Positions 54,274 to 61,469 of a stretch of 64,000 nucleotides of DNA are shown here, in pieces; position 1 is the stretch's first letter, and each line of letters opens with the position of its first letter. Under the pieces are notes generated by a model. The model searched no databases, was not told where the DNA came from, and saw nothing but the letters and a program-made list of their open reading frames with translations. The DNA is taken from assembly GCF_049808615.1 (NCBI RefSeq), contig NZ_JBNCAN010000017.1, positions 1 to 64,000 on the forward strand, read 5' to 3'. A program made the translations under genes and the position numbers. Source of the stretch: Modicisalibacter sp049808615 (lineage in GTDB: Bacteria; Pseudomonadota; Gammaproteobacteria; Pseudomonadales; Halomonadaceae).

Positions 54274-55503
54274 TCAACGACAGCTCGCCGGCAGTCGCCC
54301 GCGCTCGCCGATGGCCTGGCGCATCAGCAGGCGCTTGAGGGGCAGCATCCGGTCGACGCCGGACAACCCGACATTGCGTGCCAGACGCAAGGCCGGGTGC
54401 TCGGCGCCGAACAGCATCCTAAAGCCGTCCATCAGCGCCAGCATGGCCGTATTGTCACCACGCCGCCGCCGGGCATAGCGAGAGAGAATGCGTAGATCGC
54501 CCAGCTCGGCGCCACGCCGGTGCGCTTCGATCAACTCTTCAGCAAGCACCGCGGCATCCATGAAGCCCAGATTGACGCCCTGACCCGCCAAGGGATGGAT
54601 ACTATGGGCTGCGTCTCCTACCAGCGCCAATCCTCCTTCCACATAATGATGGGCATGGCGCTGGGTCAGAGGAACGCCGATCGCGTCGTCGATGACCATG
54701 ACCTTGCCCAGGCGATGTTCAAACGCCCTGGCCAGCGCACTGCCCAGATCTTCACGAGACAAAGCGCCTAACCGTTCGGCCTCTTGCGGGGTCGTCGACC
54801 AGACGATGGAGCAGTAGTGGGCATCACCATCGAGCGTCAGCGGCAGGAACGCCAGAGGCCCGGTCGGGAGGAAGACCTGACGCGCCACGCCGCCGTGGGA
54901 GTGCTCGGTGCGTACCGTGGTGACCAGCGCCGTCTGTCCGGTGTCGTGAGCACGCACGTCGATGCCCGCCAGTTCACGTAGCTGGGAGCGTGCGCCATCC
55001 GCGGCAACGACCAGGGGCGCCATGAAGCGGCGTCCATCGGCAAGTATTAGCCGGCGCCCCATCGCGGTCGTCTGCAGCGCGTCGACTCTTGCATCGAATA
55101 TCTGGGTGACGGCGGGCAGTTCGGCCAGGCGAGCCTCGAGTGCTTCCAGCATCACCTCGTTCTCGACGATATGACCCAGTACCGGCGTTCCCGCCTGCTC
55201 TGCGTCAAACGAGATGGCGCCGCTACCTTCGGCTTCCCAGACCTGCATGCCCGTGTAAGGTGTTATGCGATGTAGCTGTGGCCAGACCTTGAGTCGTTCC
55301 AATAGACGTTGGCTGACCGGCGTCACGGCGCTGACGCGTCGTGCGGGAAGACCTTGGCCGATTCTGCTTGTCTCGAGCGCCTTTGATCGTGCATCGAGTA
55401 CGCTGACGGCTATACCCGCCTCACCAAGTAACGTGGCTAATACAGCTCCAACCAGCCCACCCCCGACGATCAGGACCTCTGCTCGTTCTTGCTCTCCCTG
55501 CAT
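54274..55503 (-). CDS. ubiI: UbiH/VisC-family FAD hydroxylase of ubiquinone synthesis
   Basis: A 409-residue flavin monooxygenase with the FAD motif LIVGGGLVGAVLATLL, the DG motif (VAADGARSQLRELAGI) and GDAAHSIHPLAGQGVNLGFMD. By the usual order behind ubiH it is the C5-hydroxylase UbiI (VisC), but the family cannot be split safely by eye. AGGAG precedes the ATG. The gene is separated from ubiH by the oppositely oriented NCS2 permease, so it no longer shares ubiH's transcript. Confidence 0.85.
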   Translation of the reverse strand: MQGEQERAEVLIVGGGLVGAVLATLLGEAGIAVSVLDARSKALETSRIGQGLPARRVSAVTPVSQRLLERLKVWPQLHRITPYTGMQVWEAEGSGAISFDAEQAGTPVLGHIVENEVMLEALEARLAELPAVTQIFDARVDALQTTAMGRRLILADGRRFMAPLVVAADGARSQLRELAGIDVRAHDTGQTALVTTVRTEHSHGGVARQVFLPTGPLAFLPLTLDGDAHYCSIVWSTTPQEAERLGALSREDLGSALARAFEHRLGKVMVIDDAIGVPLTQRHAHHYVEGGLALVGDAAHSIHPLAGQGVNLGFMDAAVLAEELIEAHRRGAELGDLRILSRYARRRRGDNTAMLALMDGFRMLFGAEHPALRLARNVGLSGVDRMLPLKRLLMRQAIGERGRLPASCR

Positions 55504-55644
55504 CTTGTGTCACTCCTCTTGAACCTTTTAGGCCTTACGAAAAAGGCCATTCCCGCCTGATGGACAACATACCATGCTCCCGCGCACGGGTAACCGTGAT
55601 ACCGCCTGGCACCTGCACCGTCATGTTGATGACATTACCTTACG

Positions 55645-55713
55645 AATATTTTATGGAAATAATTTCCACTGAATGCTTTATTGTATACACGACAGTGTTG
55701 AAATTGTATTCAA
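55645..55713. promoter_or_regulatory. composite operator region of the NCS2 permease
   Basis: TGGAAATAATTTCCA (55654-55668) is a perfect IclR-type palindrome whose left flank copies the gcl operator exactly from AATATTTTATGGAAA. TTGTATACAC (55681-55690) and TTGTATTCAA (55704-55713) follow, spaced 23 bases. Both regulators of the purine island could therefore act here, 24 kb from it. Confidence 0.7.
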
Positions 55714-55723
55714 TGAGTGTATC

Positions 55724-55759
55724 AAGCATATAAAAACAATTGCGAGGCAATTGACATGA
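55724..55759 (+). promoter_or_regulatory. conserved leader of the NCS2 permease gene
   Basis: AAGCATATAAAAACAAT then TGCGAGGCAATTGACATGA matches the leader of the NCS1 permease at 28902 over both blocks. TATAAA may be a -10 box; GCGAGG is the ribosome site. Confidence 0.45.
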
Positions 55760-57282
55760 GCACAACGACCCATGACAAGTCCCATGAGCCTTCGACCAAA
55801 CGTCCCGAAGACGAAAATCTAGGCCTGGGTGCCAACATTGCCTACGGGCTACAGCACGTATTGACCATGTACGGCGGCATCGTTGCCGTTCCTTTGATTA
55901 TTGGCCAAGCGGCAGGCCTATCCCCGGCGGATACCGGTGTGCTGATCGCGGCCGCCTTATTCATGGGCGGTGTGGCCACTCTCCTGCAAACCCTGGGACT
56001 GCCCTTTTTTGGCTGTCAGCTGCCGCTGGTACAGGGCGTCTCCTTCGCCAGCGTCTCGACCATGATCGCCATCGTCGTTTCCGGTAATGGCCTGCCGGCA
56101 GTATTTGGTGCGGTCATGGTTTCGGCCGCCATCGGTTTTCTCATTGCTCCGGTGTTTTCCAAGGTGCTCAAGTTCCTGCCTGCGGTGGTGACCGGAACCA
56201 TCATCACCACCATCGGCCTAACCTTGATGCCGGTTGCCGCACGCTGGGCCATGGGCGGCAACAGCCAGGCCGAGGATTTTGGTAGCATGGCCAATATCGG
56301 CCTGGCCGCCTTTACCTTGTTGCTGGTACTGGTGCTCAGCAAGGTCGGTGTCGCCGCTATTTCTCGGCTATCGATCCTTCTGGCCTTGGTGCTCGGCACT
56401 CTATTCGCAACGTTCGTCGGCATGGCGGACTTCTCCAGCATTGACGAGGGGCCGATCTTTGCCTTGCCCATGCCGTTTTATTTTGGGCCACCGACATTCG
56501 AAATCCCGGCCATCATCTCCATGCTGATCGTGGTTGTGGTCATTCTCACGGAGACCACCGCAGATATCATCGCGGTGGGGGAAATCGTCGATACCAAGTT
56601 AGGTTCCAAGCGTATCGCCGATGGGCTACGGGCCGACATGGGCTCAAGTGCCATAGCGCCTATTTTCGGCTCCTTCACTCAAAGCGCCTTTGCTCAGAAT
56701 GTCGGGCTGGTAGCCGTGACCGGTGTCAAGAGTCGCTTCGTGGTCGCCGCCGGCGGCATCATCCTGGTAACGCTCGGATTGTTGCCAATCATGGGTCGTG
56801 TCATCGCCGCGGTACCCACGGCGGTGTTGGGCGGCGCCGGGCTCGTGCTTTTCGGTACCGTAGCCGCCAGCGGCATTCGCATCCTGGCCCGGGTCGAGTA
56901 TCGCAACAACATGAACCTGGTCGTCGTGGCGACGGCCCTCGGCTTCGGTATGATCCCGATCGCGGCACCCAACTTCTACGAGCATTTTCCAACCTGGTTC
57001 GAGACCATCTTTCACTCCGGCATCAGTTCAGCAGCCATCATGGCGATCCTGCTCAATCTGCTGTTCAACCATATGTCCTTCGGCAATACGGATCAGTCGT
57101 CGGTATTCGTCGCCGGCACCGACCGGATCCTGTATCGCAGTGAAGTCGCGGCCTTGAGCGAAGGAGATCATTTCGTGGACGGCCGGCTGTTCAATGCCGA
57201 GGGCACGGAAGTACCGATCATCGAAGAGGACGGCACCGTCACCACGGATAATCCGGTGCCCGAAAAGCCGCCGACGGCGTGA
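55756..57282 (+). CDS. NCS2-family urate/xanthine permease
   Basis: A 508-residue transporter with about 14 membrane segments. NCS2 signatures: QHVLTMYGGIVAVPLIIG, FFGCQLPLVQGVSFASVS, the substrate-site LTETTADIIAVGEIV, and the FGSFTQSAFAQNVGLVAVTG motif. These fit urate/xanthine carriers better than uracil carriers. It is inserted between ubiH and ubiI but carries both operator types of the purine island, so it is probably the urate or xanthine importer of that pathway. The ATG with GCGAGG is used. Confidence 0.9.
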   Translation: MSTTTHDKSHEPSTKRPEDENLGLGANIAYGLQHVLTMYGGIVAVPLIIGQAAGLSPADTGVLIAAALFMGGVATLLQTLGLPFFGCQLPLVQGVSFASVSTMIAIVVSGNGLPAVFGAVMVSAAIGFLIAPVFSKVLKFLPAVVTGTIITTIGLTLMPVAARWAMGGNSQAEDFGSMANIGLAAFTLLLVLVLSKVGVAAISRLSILLALVLGTLFATFVGMADFSSIDEGPIFALPMPFYFGPPTFEIPAIISMLIVVVVILTETTADIIAVGEIVDTKLGSKRIADGLRADMGSSAIAPIFGSFTQSAFAQNVGLVAVTGVKSRFVVAAGGIILVTLGLLPIMGRVIAAVPTAVLGGAGLVLFGTVAASGIRILARVEYRNNMNLVVVATALGFGMIPIAAPNFYEHFPTWFETIFHSGISSAAIMAILLNLLFNHMSFGNTDQSSVFVAGTDRILYRSEVAALSEGDHFVDGRLFNAEGTEVPIIEEDGTVTTDNPVPEKPPTA

Positions 57283-57292
57283 TGTACCAACA

Positions 57293-57320
57293 AATCCTCG
57301 GGGCCTAGGGCCCGAGGATT
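57293..57320. terminator. hairpin between the convergent permease and ubiH genes
   Basis: AATCCTCGGG and its complement form a ten-base stem around GCCTAGGG. There is no T run on either side. It may act as a bidirectional terminator or a 3'-end stabiliser. Confidence 0.5.
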
Positions 57321-57324
57321 CGAG

Positions 57325-58530
57325 TCAACGCTCTAGCCCCATGGCCCGCCGTGCCAGGGTTCTGCGTAACGGGCCTGCCAGGTTGAGTCCGACCAATCCC
57401 GCTGCTCGTGCATGAGACAATAGCGGGTGAGTAATACCAAACAGGCGTACCAGTCCGTCACTGAAACGGATCACGTTACGTCGATCATGCACGCGGCGCG
57501 CCTCGAAGGCATTCATGATGACCATGTCGCCGCAGCGATAGCCTTGCGCTAGTCCCTGCTCCAACGCGGCGACCAGATCCATCACACCACGTAATGCCAG
57601 ATTGAAGCCTTGGCCTGCCACCGGATGCAGTGCATGGGCGGCATTGCCCAGCACGGCAAGCCCCGGGCGCATCACCTCGTCGGCAGTAATCAGCGACAGC
57701 GGATAGGCATGACGCTTACCGACCCGCCGGAAACGCCCCGCACGCTCGCCGAACACATGCTGCAGGCGCGTCAGAAAATCCGCATCGCTGAGCGCCAGGG
57801 TAGCGCCTTCCGTGCCGCTCTCATGGGTCCATATCAGCTCCATACGATCACGACCCAAGGGCAGTAGTGCTAACGGGCCATTCCGAGTGAATCGCTCGAA
57901 GGCGACGCCATGGTGAGGCTGGCTGACTTCAAGATTAGCAATGACGGCCGATTGTTCATAAGGGACTTCATGACTGGCGATGCCCAACTGCTCCTTGAGT
58001 CCCGAACGCCCTCCATCCGCCAGGAGGGTCAACGCTGCCGTGATTTCATGATCATCCGAAAGCACAAGGCGGTGGCCGTCGGCTTGGGGCGTGATGTGTT
58101 CGACCTTGGCGGGGCAGTGCCAATCGAGTTCGAGTTCAGCAAGTCGCGCATGTAACACCTGACCCATCCAGGCATTCGGCACTACGTAACCCAAGGCCTC
58201 GACACCCAGCTCCTCCGCGGTGAGCCGTGTGGCACCCAGCCTGCTCTGCTCACTGACATGGATCATCGAAATGGACCGGGCCTGGCGAGCCATTTCGTCC
58301 CAGACGCCCAAGGTCTGGAAATGCCATCGGGACCCCTGTGCGATGGCGCTTGCTCGCGCGTCGAAACTGGGTTGATAGCCATCAAGGTCGGCCCTGGGCA
58401 ATGCCGCTGCCTCGATCACCGCGACCCGCAGTCCTCTCGCCTGGATCAGCGGTGCGAGGGCACATCCCAGGCTGGCCCCGACGAGTCCGCCACCGACAAT
58501 CGCGATATCCACTTGATGCCTGTGTGTCAT
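57325..58530 (-). CDS. ubiH: 2-octaprenyl-6-methoxyphenol hydroxylase UbiH
   Basis: A 401-residue FAD monooxygenase of ubiquinone synthesis. FAD motif IAIVGGGLVGASLGCALAPL, SFDARASAIAQGS, LLADGGRSGLKEQLGI and GNAAHALHPVAGQGFNLALR support UbiH. Upstream one expects pepP between ygfB and ubiH; here the 215-base gap has no gene. A TACGTAA palindrome lies 30 bases before the ATG. Confidence 0.9.
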   Translation of the reverse strand: MTHRHQVDIAIVGGGLVGASLGCALAPLIQARGLRVAVIEAAALPRADLDGYQPSFDARASAIAQGSRWHFQTLGVWDEMARQARSISMIHVSEQSRLGATRLTAEELGVEALGYVVPNAWMGQVLHARLAELELDWHCPAKVEHITPQADGHRLVLSDDHEITAALTLLADGGRSGLKEQLGIASHEVPYEQSAVIANLEVSQPHHGVAFERFTRNGPLALLPLGRDRMELIWTHESGTEGATLALSDADFLTRLQHVFGERAGRFRRVGKRHAYPLSLITADEVMRPGLAVLGNAAHALHPVAGQGFNLALRGVMDLVAALEQGLAQGYRCGDMVIMNAFEARRVHDRRNVIRFSDGLVRLFGITHPLLSHARAAGLVGLNLAGPLRRTLARRAMGLER

Positions 58531-58559
58531 GACTTATCCCGTGTAATCTATATTGACGT

Positions 58560-58574
58560 TACGTAAATTACGTA
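58560..58574. promoter_or_regulatory. TACGTAA-A-TTACGTA palindrome upstream of ubiH
   Basis: Seven-base perfect arms around one base, 30 bases before the ubiH ATG. The position fits an operator, but I recognise no matching regulator. Confidence 0.35.
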
Positions 58575-58745
58575 TTGCCGATTTATATTAGCAATATAAA
58601 ATTTAAAGTTGACCACAAAGACGTTGATTTCAGCCACCTGTCATCTCTTTTGTGCATGGTATCGTCATTAACGCCTGTCATTGCTCGTAATATTCGCCAA
58701 GGTCGCCGCCGGATGTGGCGGAAGCACAGGAGGTGTAACAACACC

Positions 58746-59327
58746 TTATTGCACGGTGCCATCGTCGGCCTGCTCCACCTGCGGATGGCCGGGGTGCTGC
58801 TCGGTATAAAGCAACATGGCCGCCATGCGCGCATGCTCCGTCAGGGCGAAAAGATCGTTCTCATTATCGGCGCTGTCGTCCAGCGCGAGCTCATCGATGC
58901 TCGCCAGGGTTTCCAGATCTTCGAGGGCTTCACGCAGGTTGGCCGACCAGGCATTTCGCGTCTCGACGCCGACTTCACCAACCACCTCCAGGAATCCCAG
59001 CGTCCACTCCTTCAGGCCCCGGGCACGTTCAGCCAAGGAAAACAGATCATCGGGAAGCAATGGCTCGTAATTGAGCTCGGGGGCAGAGAGGGCGTCCAGG
59101 GTCTGACGACGCCATCCCAGTAGCACCTGGGCATCTTCGCGCTCACGCGGCTGCTCGACACCCAATGCGGCGCTCACCTCTTCCAGCCACTGCTCCGCGG
59201 GCAGGTCATGAAGCGCCAGCTCGGCACTCAGCCGTCCATCGAGAAAGGCCGGCGATTGCAGACTGCCGTGGGCGAGAAACACATCGGCGACGCTGGAGAA
59301 GTCGTGCTGGTCGTTGATGATGGACAT
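58746..59327 (-). CDS. ygfB: YgfB/UPF0149 family protein
   Basis: A 193-residue, mainly helical acidic protein (VADVFLAHGSLQSPAFLDG, WLEEVSAALGVEQPRERED, SALHARMAAMLLY-type end) of the UPF0149 family, which normally precedes pepP-ubiH. YgfB in Pseudomonas affects beta-lactam resistance through ampDh3; a general role is not known. The ATG with GGAG is used rather than a GTG two codons earlier. It is divergent from zapA. Confidence 0.88.
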   Translation of the reverse strand: MSIINDQHDFSSVADVFLAHGSLQSPAFLDGRLSAELALHDLPAEQWLEEVSAALGVEQPREREDAQVLLGWRRQTLDALSAPELNYEPLLPDDLFSLAERARGLKEWTLGFLEVVGEVGVETRNAWSANLREALEDLETLASIDELALDDSADNENDLFALTEHARMAAMLLYTEQHPGHPQVEQADDGTVQ

Positions 59328-59481
59328 GCGCACTCCATAAGCATTGACGAGAAACGAACAGGCCGGCGACCGTGATCTGAGTTGCGTTGACCGGCCAATG
59401 CTGCCTCTCTATAGTGGCTCGAAACTGCTTTCATCTTACCGTATCGGGTCTGGTAATGACCCACTCTCCTCGGAGCCTGAC

Positions 59482-59784
59482 ATGACGGATGCCACACGGC
59501 CAACCACCGAGATTACGCTGCTTGGACGCTCCTATGTCATTGCCTGCCCACCGGAGCAGGAGGATGAACTCAACCGGGCGGCGCGCTATCTCGATCGTGC
59601 CATGCATGGCATTCATTCCCGGGGCAAGGTACTGGGTGCCGAGAAGATCGCCATTATGGCGGCGCTGAACATTACTCATGAGTTGCTGCATGCGATTGAG
59701 GAGCGTCGCGAGGATGAGGCCAGTCTAAGCCGCTTGAATGCGCGCCTGGGGCAGGCACTCAACGATGTTGAGAAAGGACGCTAA
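59482..59784 (+). CDS. zapA: cell division protein ZapA
   Basis: A 100-residue FtsZ-bundling protein: globular N-terminal part (EITLLGRSYVIACPPEQEDE, LNRAARYLDRAMHGI) and a C-terminal coiled coil (IMAALNITHELLHAIEERRE). It stabilises the Z ring. It is followed by 6S RNA and fau, the conserved gammaproteobacterial order. The ATG is set by homology; earlier in-frame codons lie in the divergent promoter region. Confidence 0.93.
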   Translation: MTDATRPTTEITLLGRSYVIACPPEQEDELNRAARYLDRAMHGIHSRGKVLGAEKIAIMAALNITHELLHAIEERREDEASLSRLNARLGQALNDVEKGR

Positions 59785-59807
59785 GGGCTAATAATCCAAA
59801 CAGGCCT

Positions 59808-59835
59808 TTGGAGCAGCCTCCGGCTCTGTTAGGAT
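59808..59835 (+). promoter_or_regulatory. likely sigma-70 promoter of 6S RNA
   Basis: TTGGAG and TAGGAT are separated by 16 bases, and the first base of the predicted RNA lies about seven bases further on. Confidence 0.5.
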
Positions 59836-59842
59836 TAAAGCG

Positions 59843-60026
59843 TTCCCTGGAATGTGCGCCAGTCGTTATAGTCCCTCGAGCCTATGCGCAGTACCCAGGG
59901 GGCCAATTGCTAGACAGACCCGTGTGCATGTCCGTGCGACGGAAAGCCTGACGGTCTGTCTGCGGCCACCCACCTTGAACCAGTGGGTTCAAGGGCCAGA
60001 ACGACAGCGGCATTCTGGGGAACTCT
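59843..60026 (+). ncRNA. ssrS: 6S RNA
   Basis: A regulator that binds sigma-70 RNA polymerase by mimicking an open promoter. The 5' end (GTTCCCTGGAATG) pairs with the 3' end (CATTCTGGGGAAC) to close the molecule, and the near-3' block CCTTGAACCAGTGGGTTCAA matches the corresponding conserved block of E. coli 6S RNA. Length of about 184 bases and the zapA-ssrS-fau context agree. The end points are estimates. Confidence 0.92.
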
Positions 60027-60036
60027 ATAGAATCCG

Positions 60037-60169
60037 TTCATGATCTAGCGAGTTAGAGCCAGACAAGGCATATTCGGACTAAAAAGCGGAGTTTACGAAT
60101 AGTAAATGAACGTATTAAGGACGAATTTAGCGATGTATGACCGACACGCAGCAGGTCATGGACAGGTTC
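60037..60169 (+). repeat. dispersed ~130-bp repeat, copy 1
   Basis: From TTCATGATCTAGCGAGTTAG to GCAGGTCATGGACAGG this segment matches copy 2 at 60945 in the same orientation over nearly its full length. A small TTTAC-loop-GTAAA hairpin is kept in both. It has no coding frame. It lies between 6S RNA and fau and ends 17 bases before the likely fau start. Confidence 0.8.
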
Positions 60170-60186
60170 TTATTCATACCGCCTGA

Positions 60187-60816
60187 TTGGTAGTACCTGC
60201 CTTGTCTGATTCATCGATATCGCAACATCAGCGCAAGGCGTTACGACGTGAACTACGCCGACGCAGGCGCTCATTGTCGGCAAGGGAGCAGCGTCAAGCA
60301 TCGATGGCGCTCTGCCATCGGTTACGGCGTTTACCTGAAGTACAACGTGCTCGCCGTGTCGCCCTTTACCTGCCCAACGATGCTGAAATCGATGCCACCC
60401 CCCTGTTGAACTGGTTGCAGCGTCGCGGCGCCCATACCTACCTACCGGTTCTGCGTCCGCTTTGCGATAACCGCTTGTGGTTCGTGCATTATCACCCGGG
60501 CACACCCATGGTCTCTAATCGTTTCGGTATCCGGGAGCCCGACACCCGTCATGGAGCTCATCCCGCACGGCGGTTACCCGCCTGGGCGCTGGATCTGGTG
60601 TTGCTGCCACTGGTAGGCTTCGATGACGCGGGTAATCGGATGGGCATGGGCGGCGGTTTCTACGACCGAAGTTTTGCCTTCGTGCGCCATCGCCACCCCC
60701 GTCCCCGACTGATCGGTGTCAGTCATGACTGTCAACGTGTCGACTGCCTGCCGGTGGCGCCCTGGGACGTCCCCCTGGATGCCATCGTCAGTGACCGGCG
60801 CGTCATTCGTCCATGA
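60187..60816 (+). CDS. fau: 5-formyltetrahydrofolate cyclo-ligase
   Basis: Converts 5-formyltetrahydrofolate to 5,10-methenyltetrahydrofolate with ATP. The 209-residue protein has a basic N-terminus (RKALRRELRRRRRSLSAREQ), RRVALYLPNDAEIDATPLL, and the signature LLPLVGFDDAGNRMGMGGGF, then YDR. No good ATG exists; the TTG codons at 60187 and 60202 are the candidates and neither has a clear ribosome site. The dispersed repeat directly upstream may have changed the original start region. Confidence 0.92.
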   Translation: MVVPALSDSSISQHQRKALRRELRRRRRSLSAREQRQASMALCHRLRRLPEVQRARRVALYLPNDAEIDATPLLNWLQRRGAHTYLPVLRPLCDNRLWFVHYHPGTPMVSNRFGIREPDTRHGAHPARRLPAWALDLVLLPLVGFDDAGNRMGMGGGFYDRSFAFVRHRHPRPRLIGVSHDCQRVDCLPVAPWDVPLDAIVSDRRVIRP

Positions 60817-60846
60817 GTCGGCTACACGGAGTCGGCCTTGAAGACA

Positions 60847-60883
60847 AAAACCGGTAGCCAGCACTAGGCCAGCTACCGGTTTT
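60847..60883. terminator. terminator after fau
   Basis: AAAACCGGTAGC and its complement make a perfect 12-base stem ending in TTTT, 30 bases after the fau stop. The symmetry of As and Ts allows use from both sides. Confidence 0.8.
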
Positions 60884-60944
60884 GAAGAATCGGATCTCAC
60901 GCGCAGATGCAGCGTCGATAGGCGTCTGGATCGCTAAATACTTA

Positions 60945-61076
60945 TTCACGATCTAGCGAATTAGTGGCAGACAAGGCGAAACCGGACTAAGAAGCAGAGT
61001 TTACTGATGTAAATGAGCATTCTGAAGACGGTTTTAACGCCATATGACCGACACGTAGCAGGTCGTGGGCGGGCTC
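60945..61076 (+). repeat. dispersed ~130-bp repeat, copy 2
   Basis: Begins ATTCACGATCTAGCGAATTA and ends GTAGCAGGTCGTGGGCGGGC, parallel to copy 1. Shared blocks include CAGACAAGGC, AGAGTTTAC, TATGACCGACACG and AGCAGGTC. Copies flank fau, one on each side. Confidence 0.8.
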
Positions 61077-61082
61077 GAAAGT

Positions 61083-61178
61083 TTAGCCCCCGACCACGGC
61101 TTGGGCATAGCCGGTCGCTACGATACCCAATACAAAGATAAGCACCAACGCCATGATCAAATCAGGTTTACGTTTCAT
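61083..61178 (-). CDS. 31-residue single-pass membrane protein
   Basis: An ATG with GGAG upstream opens a 31-codon frame: a basic start (MKRKPDLIMA), one hydrophobic segment (LVLIFVLGIVATGY) and a short tail (AQAVVGG). Short proteins with this MKRKPDL start and TGY end occur in pseudomonads, from memory; no function is known. It lies directly behind the second repeat copy. The next 290 bases up to ilvA hold no gene that I can see. Confidence 0.65.
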   Translation of the reverse strand: MKRKPDLIMALVLIFVLGIVATGYAQAVVGG

Positions 61179-61469
61179 GGCACAACAGCTCCGAAAAATT
61201 CCACATTACTGCCTTAATCGGCAGACTTGACTATAGGTCTACGGAAAAAGAATGACAATACGCTCTCGACATTTCTTTCACCGTAAACCCAAAGTAGAAA
61301 GCTATTGGCGTAAGCAACCCTTCATTCATATTTTTGCGGTTGGGAAGGCGCTTGCTGCCTGGTCACTTTCTGAATACAGAATAAGCCTAAAAATGTGAAA
61401 CAAACGGTTGAATAGGCGCTCAAATCTATTTAATTAGCTATTACGACTATAAAGCCGGTCGGTATCTTC

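Noticed and set aside
59788..60180. Small open frames between zapA and fau
   Set aside because: The interval is explained by 6S RNA and the dispersed repeat; none of the frames has a ribosome site or a recognisable protein.
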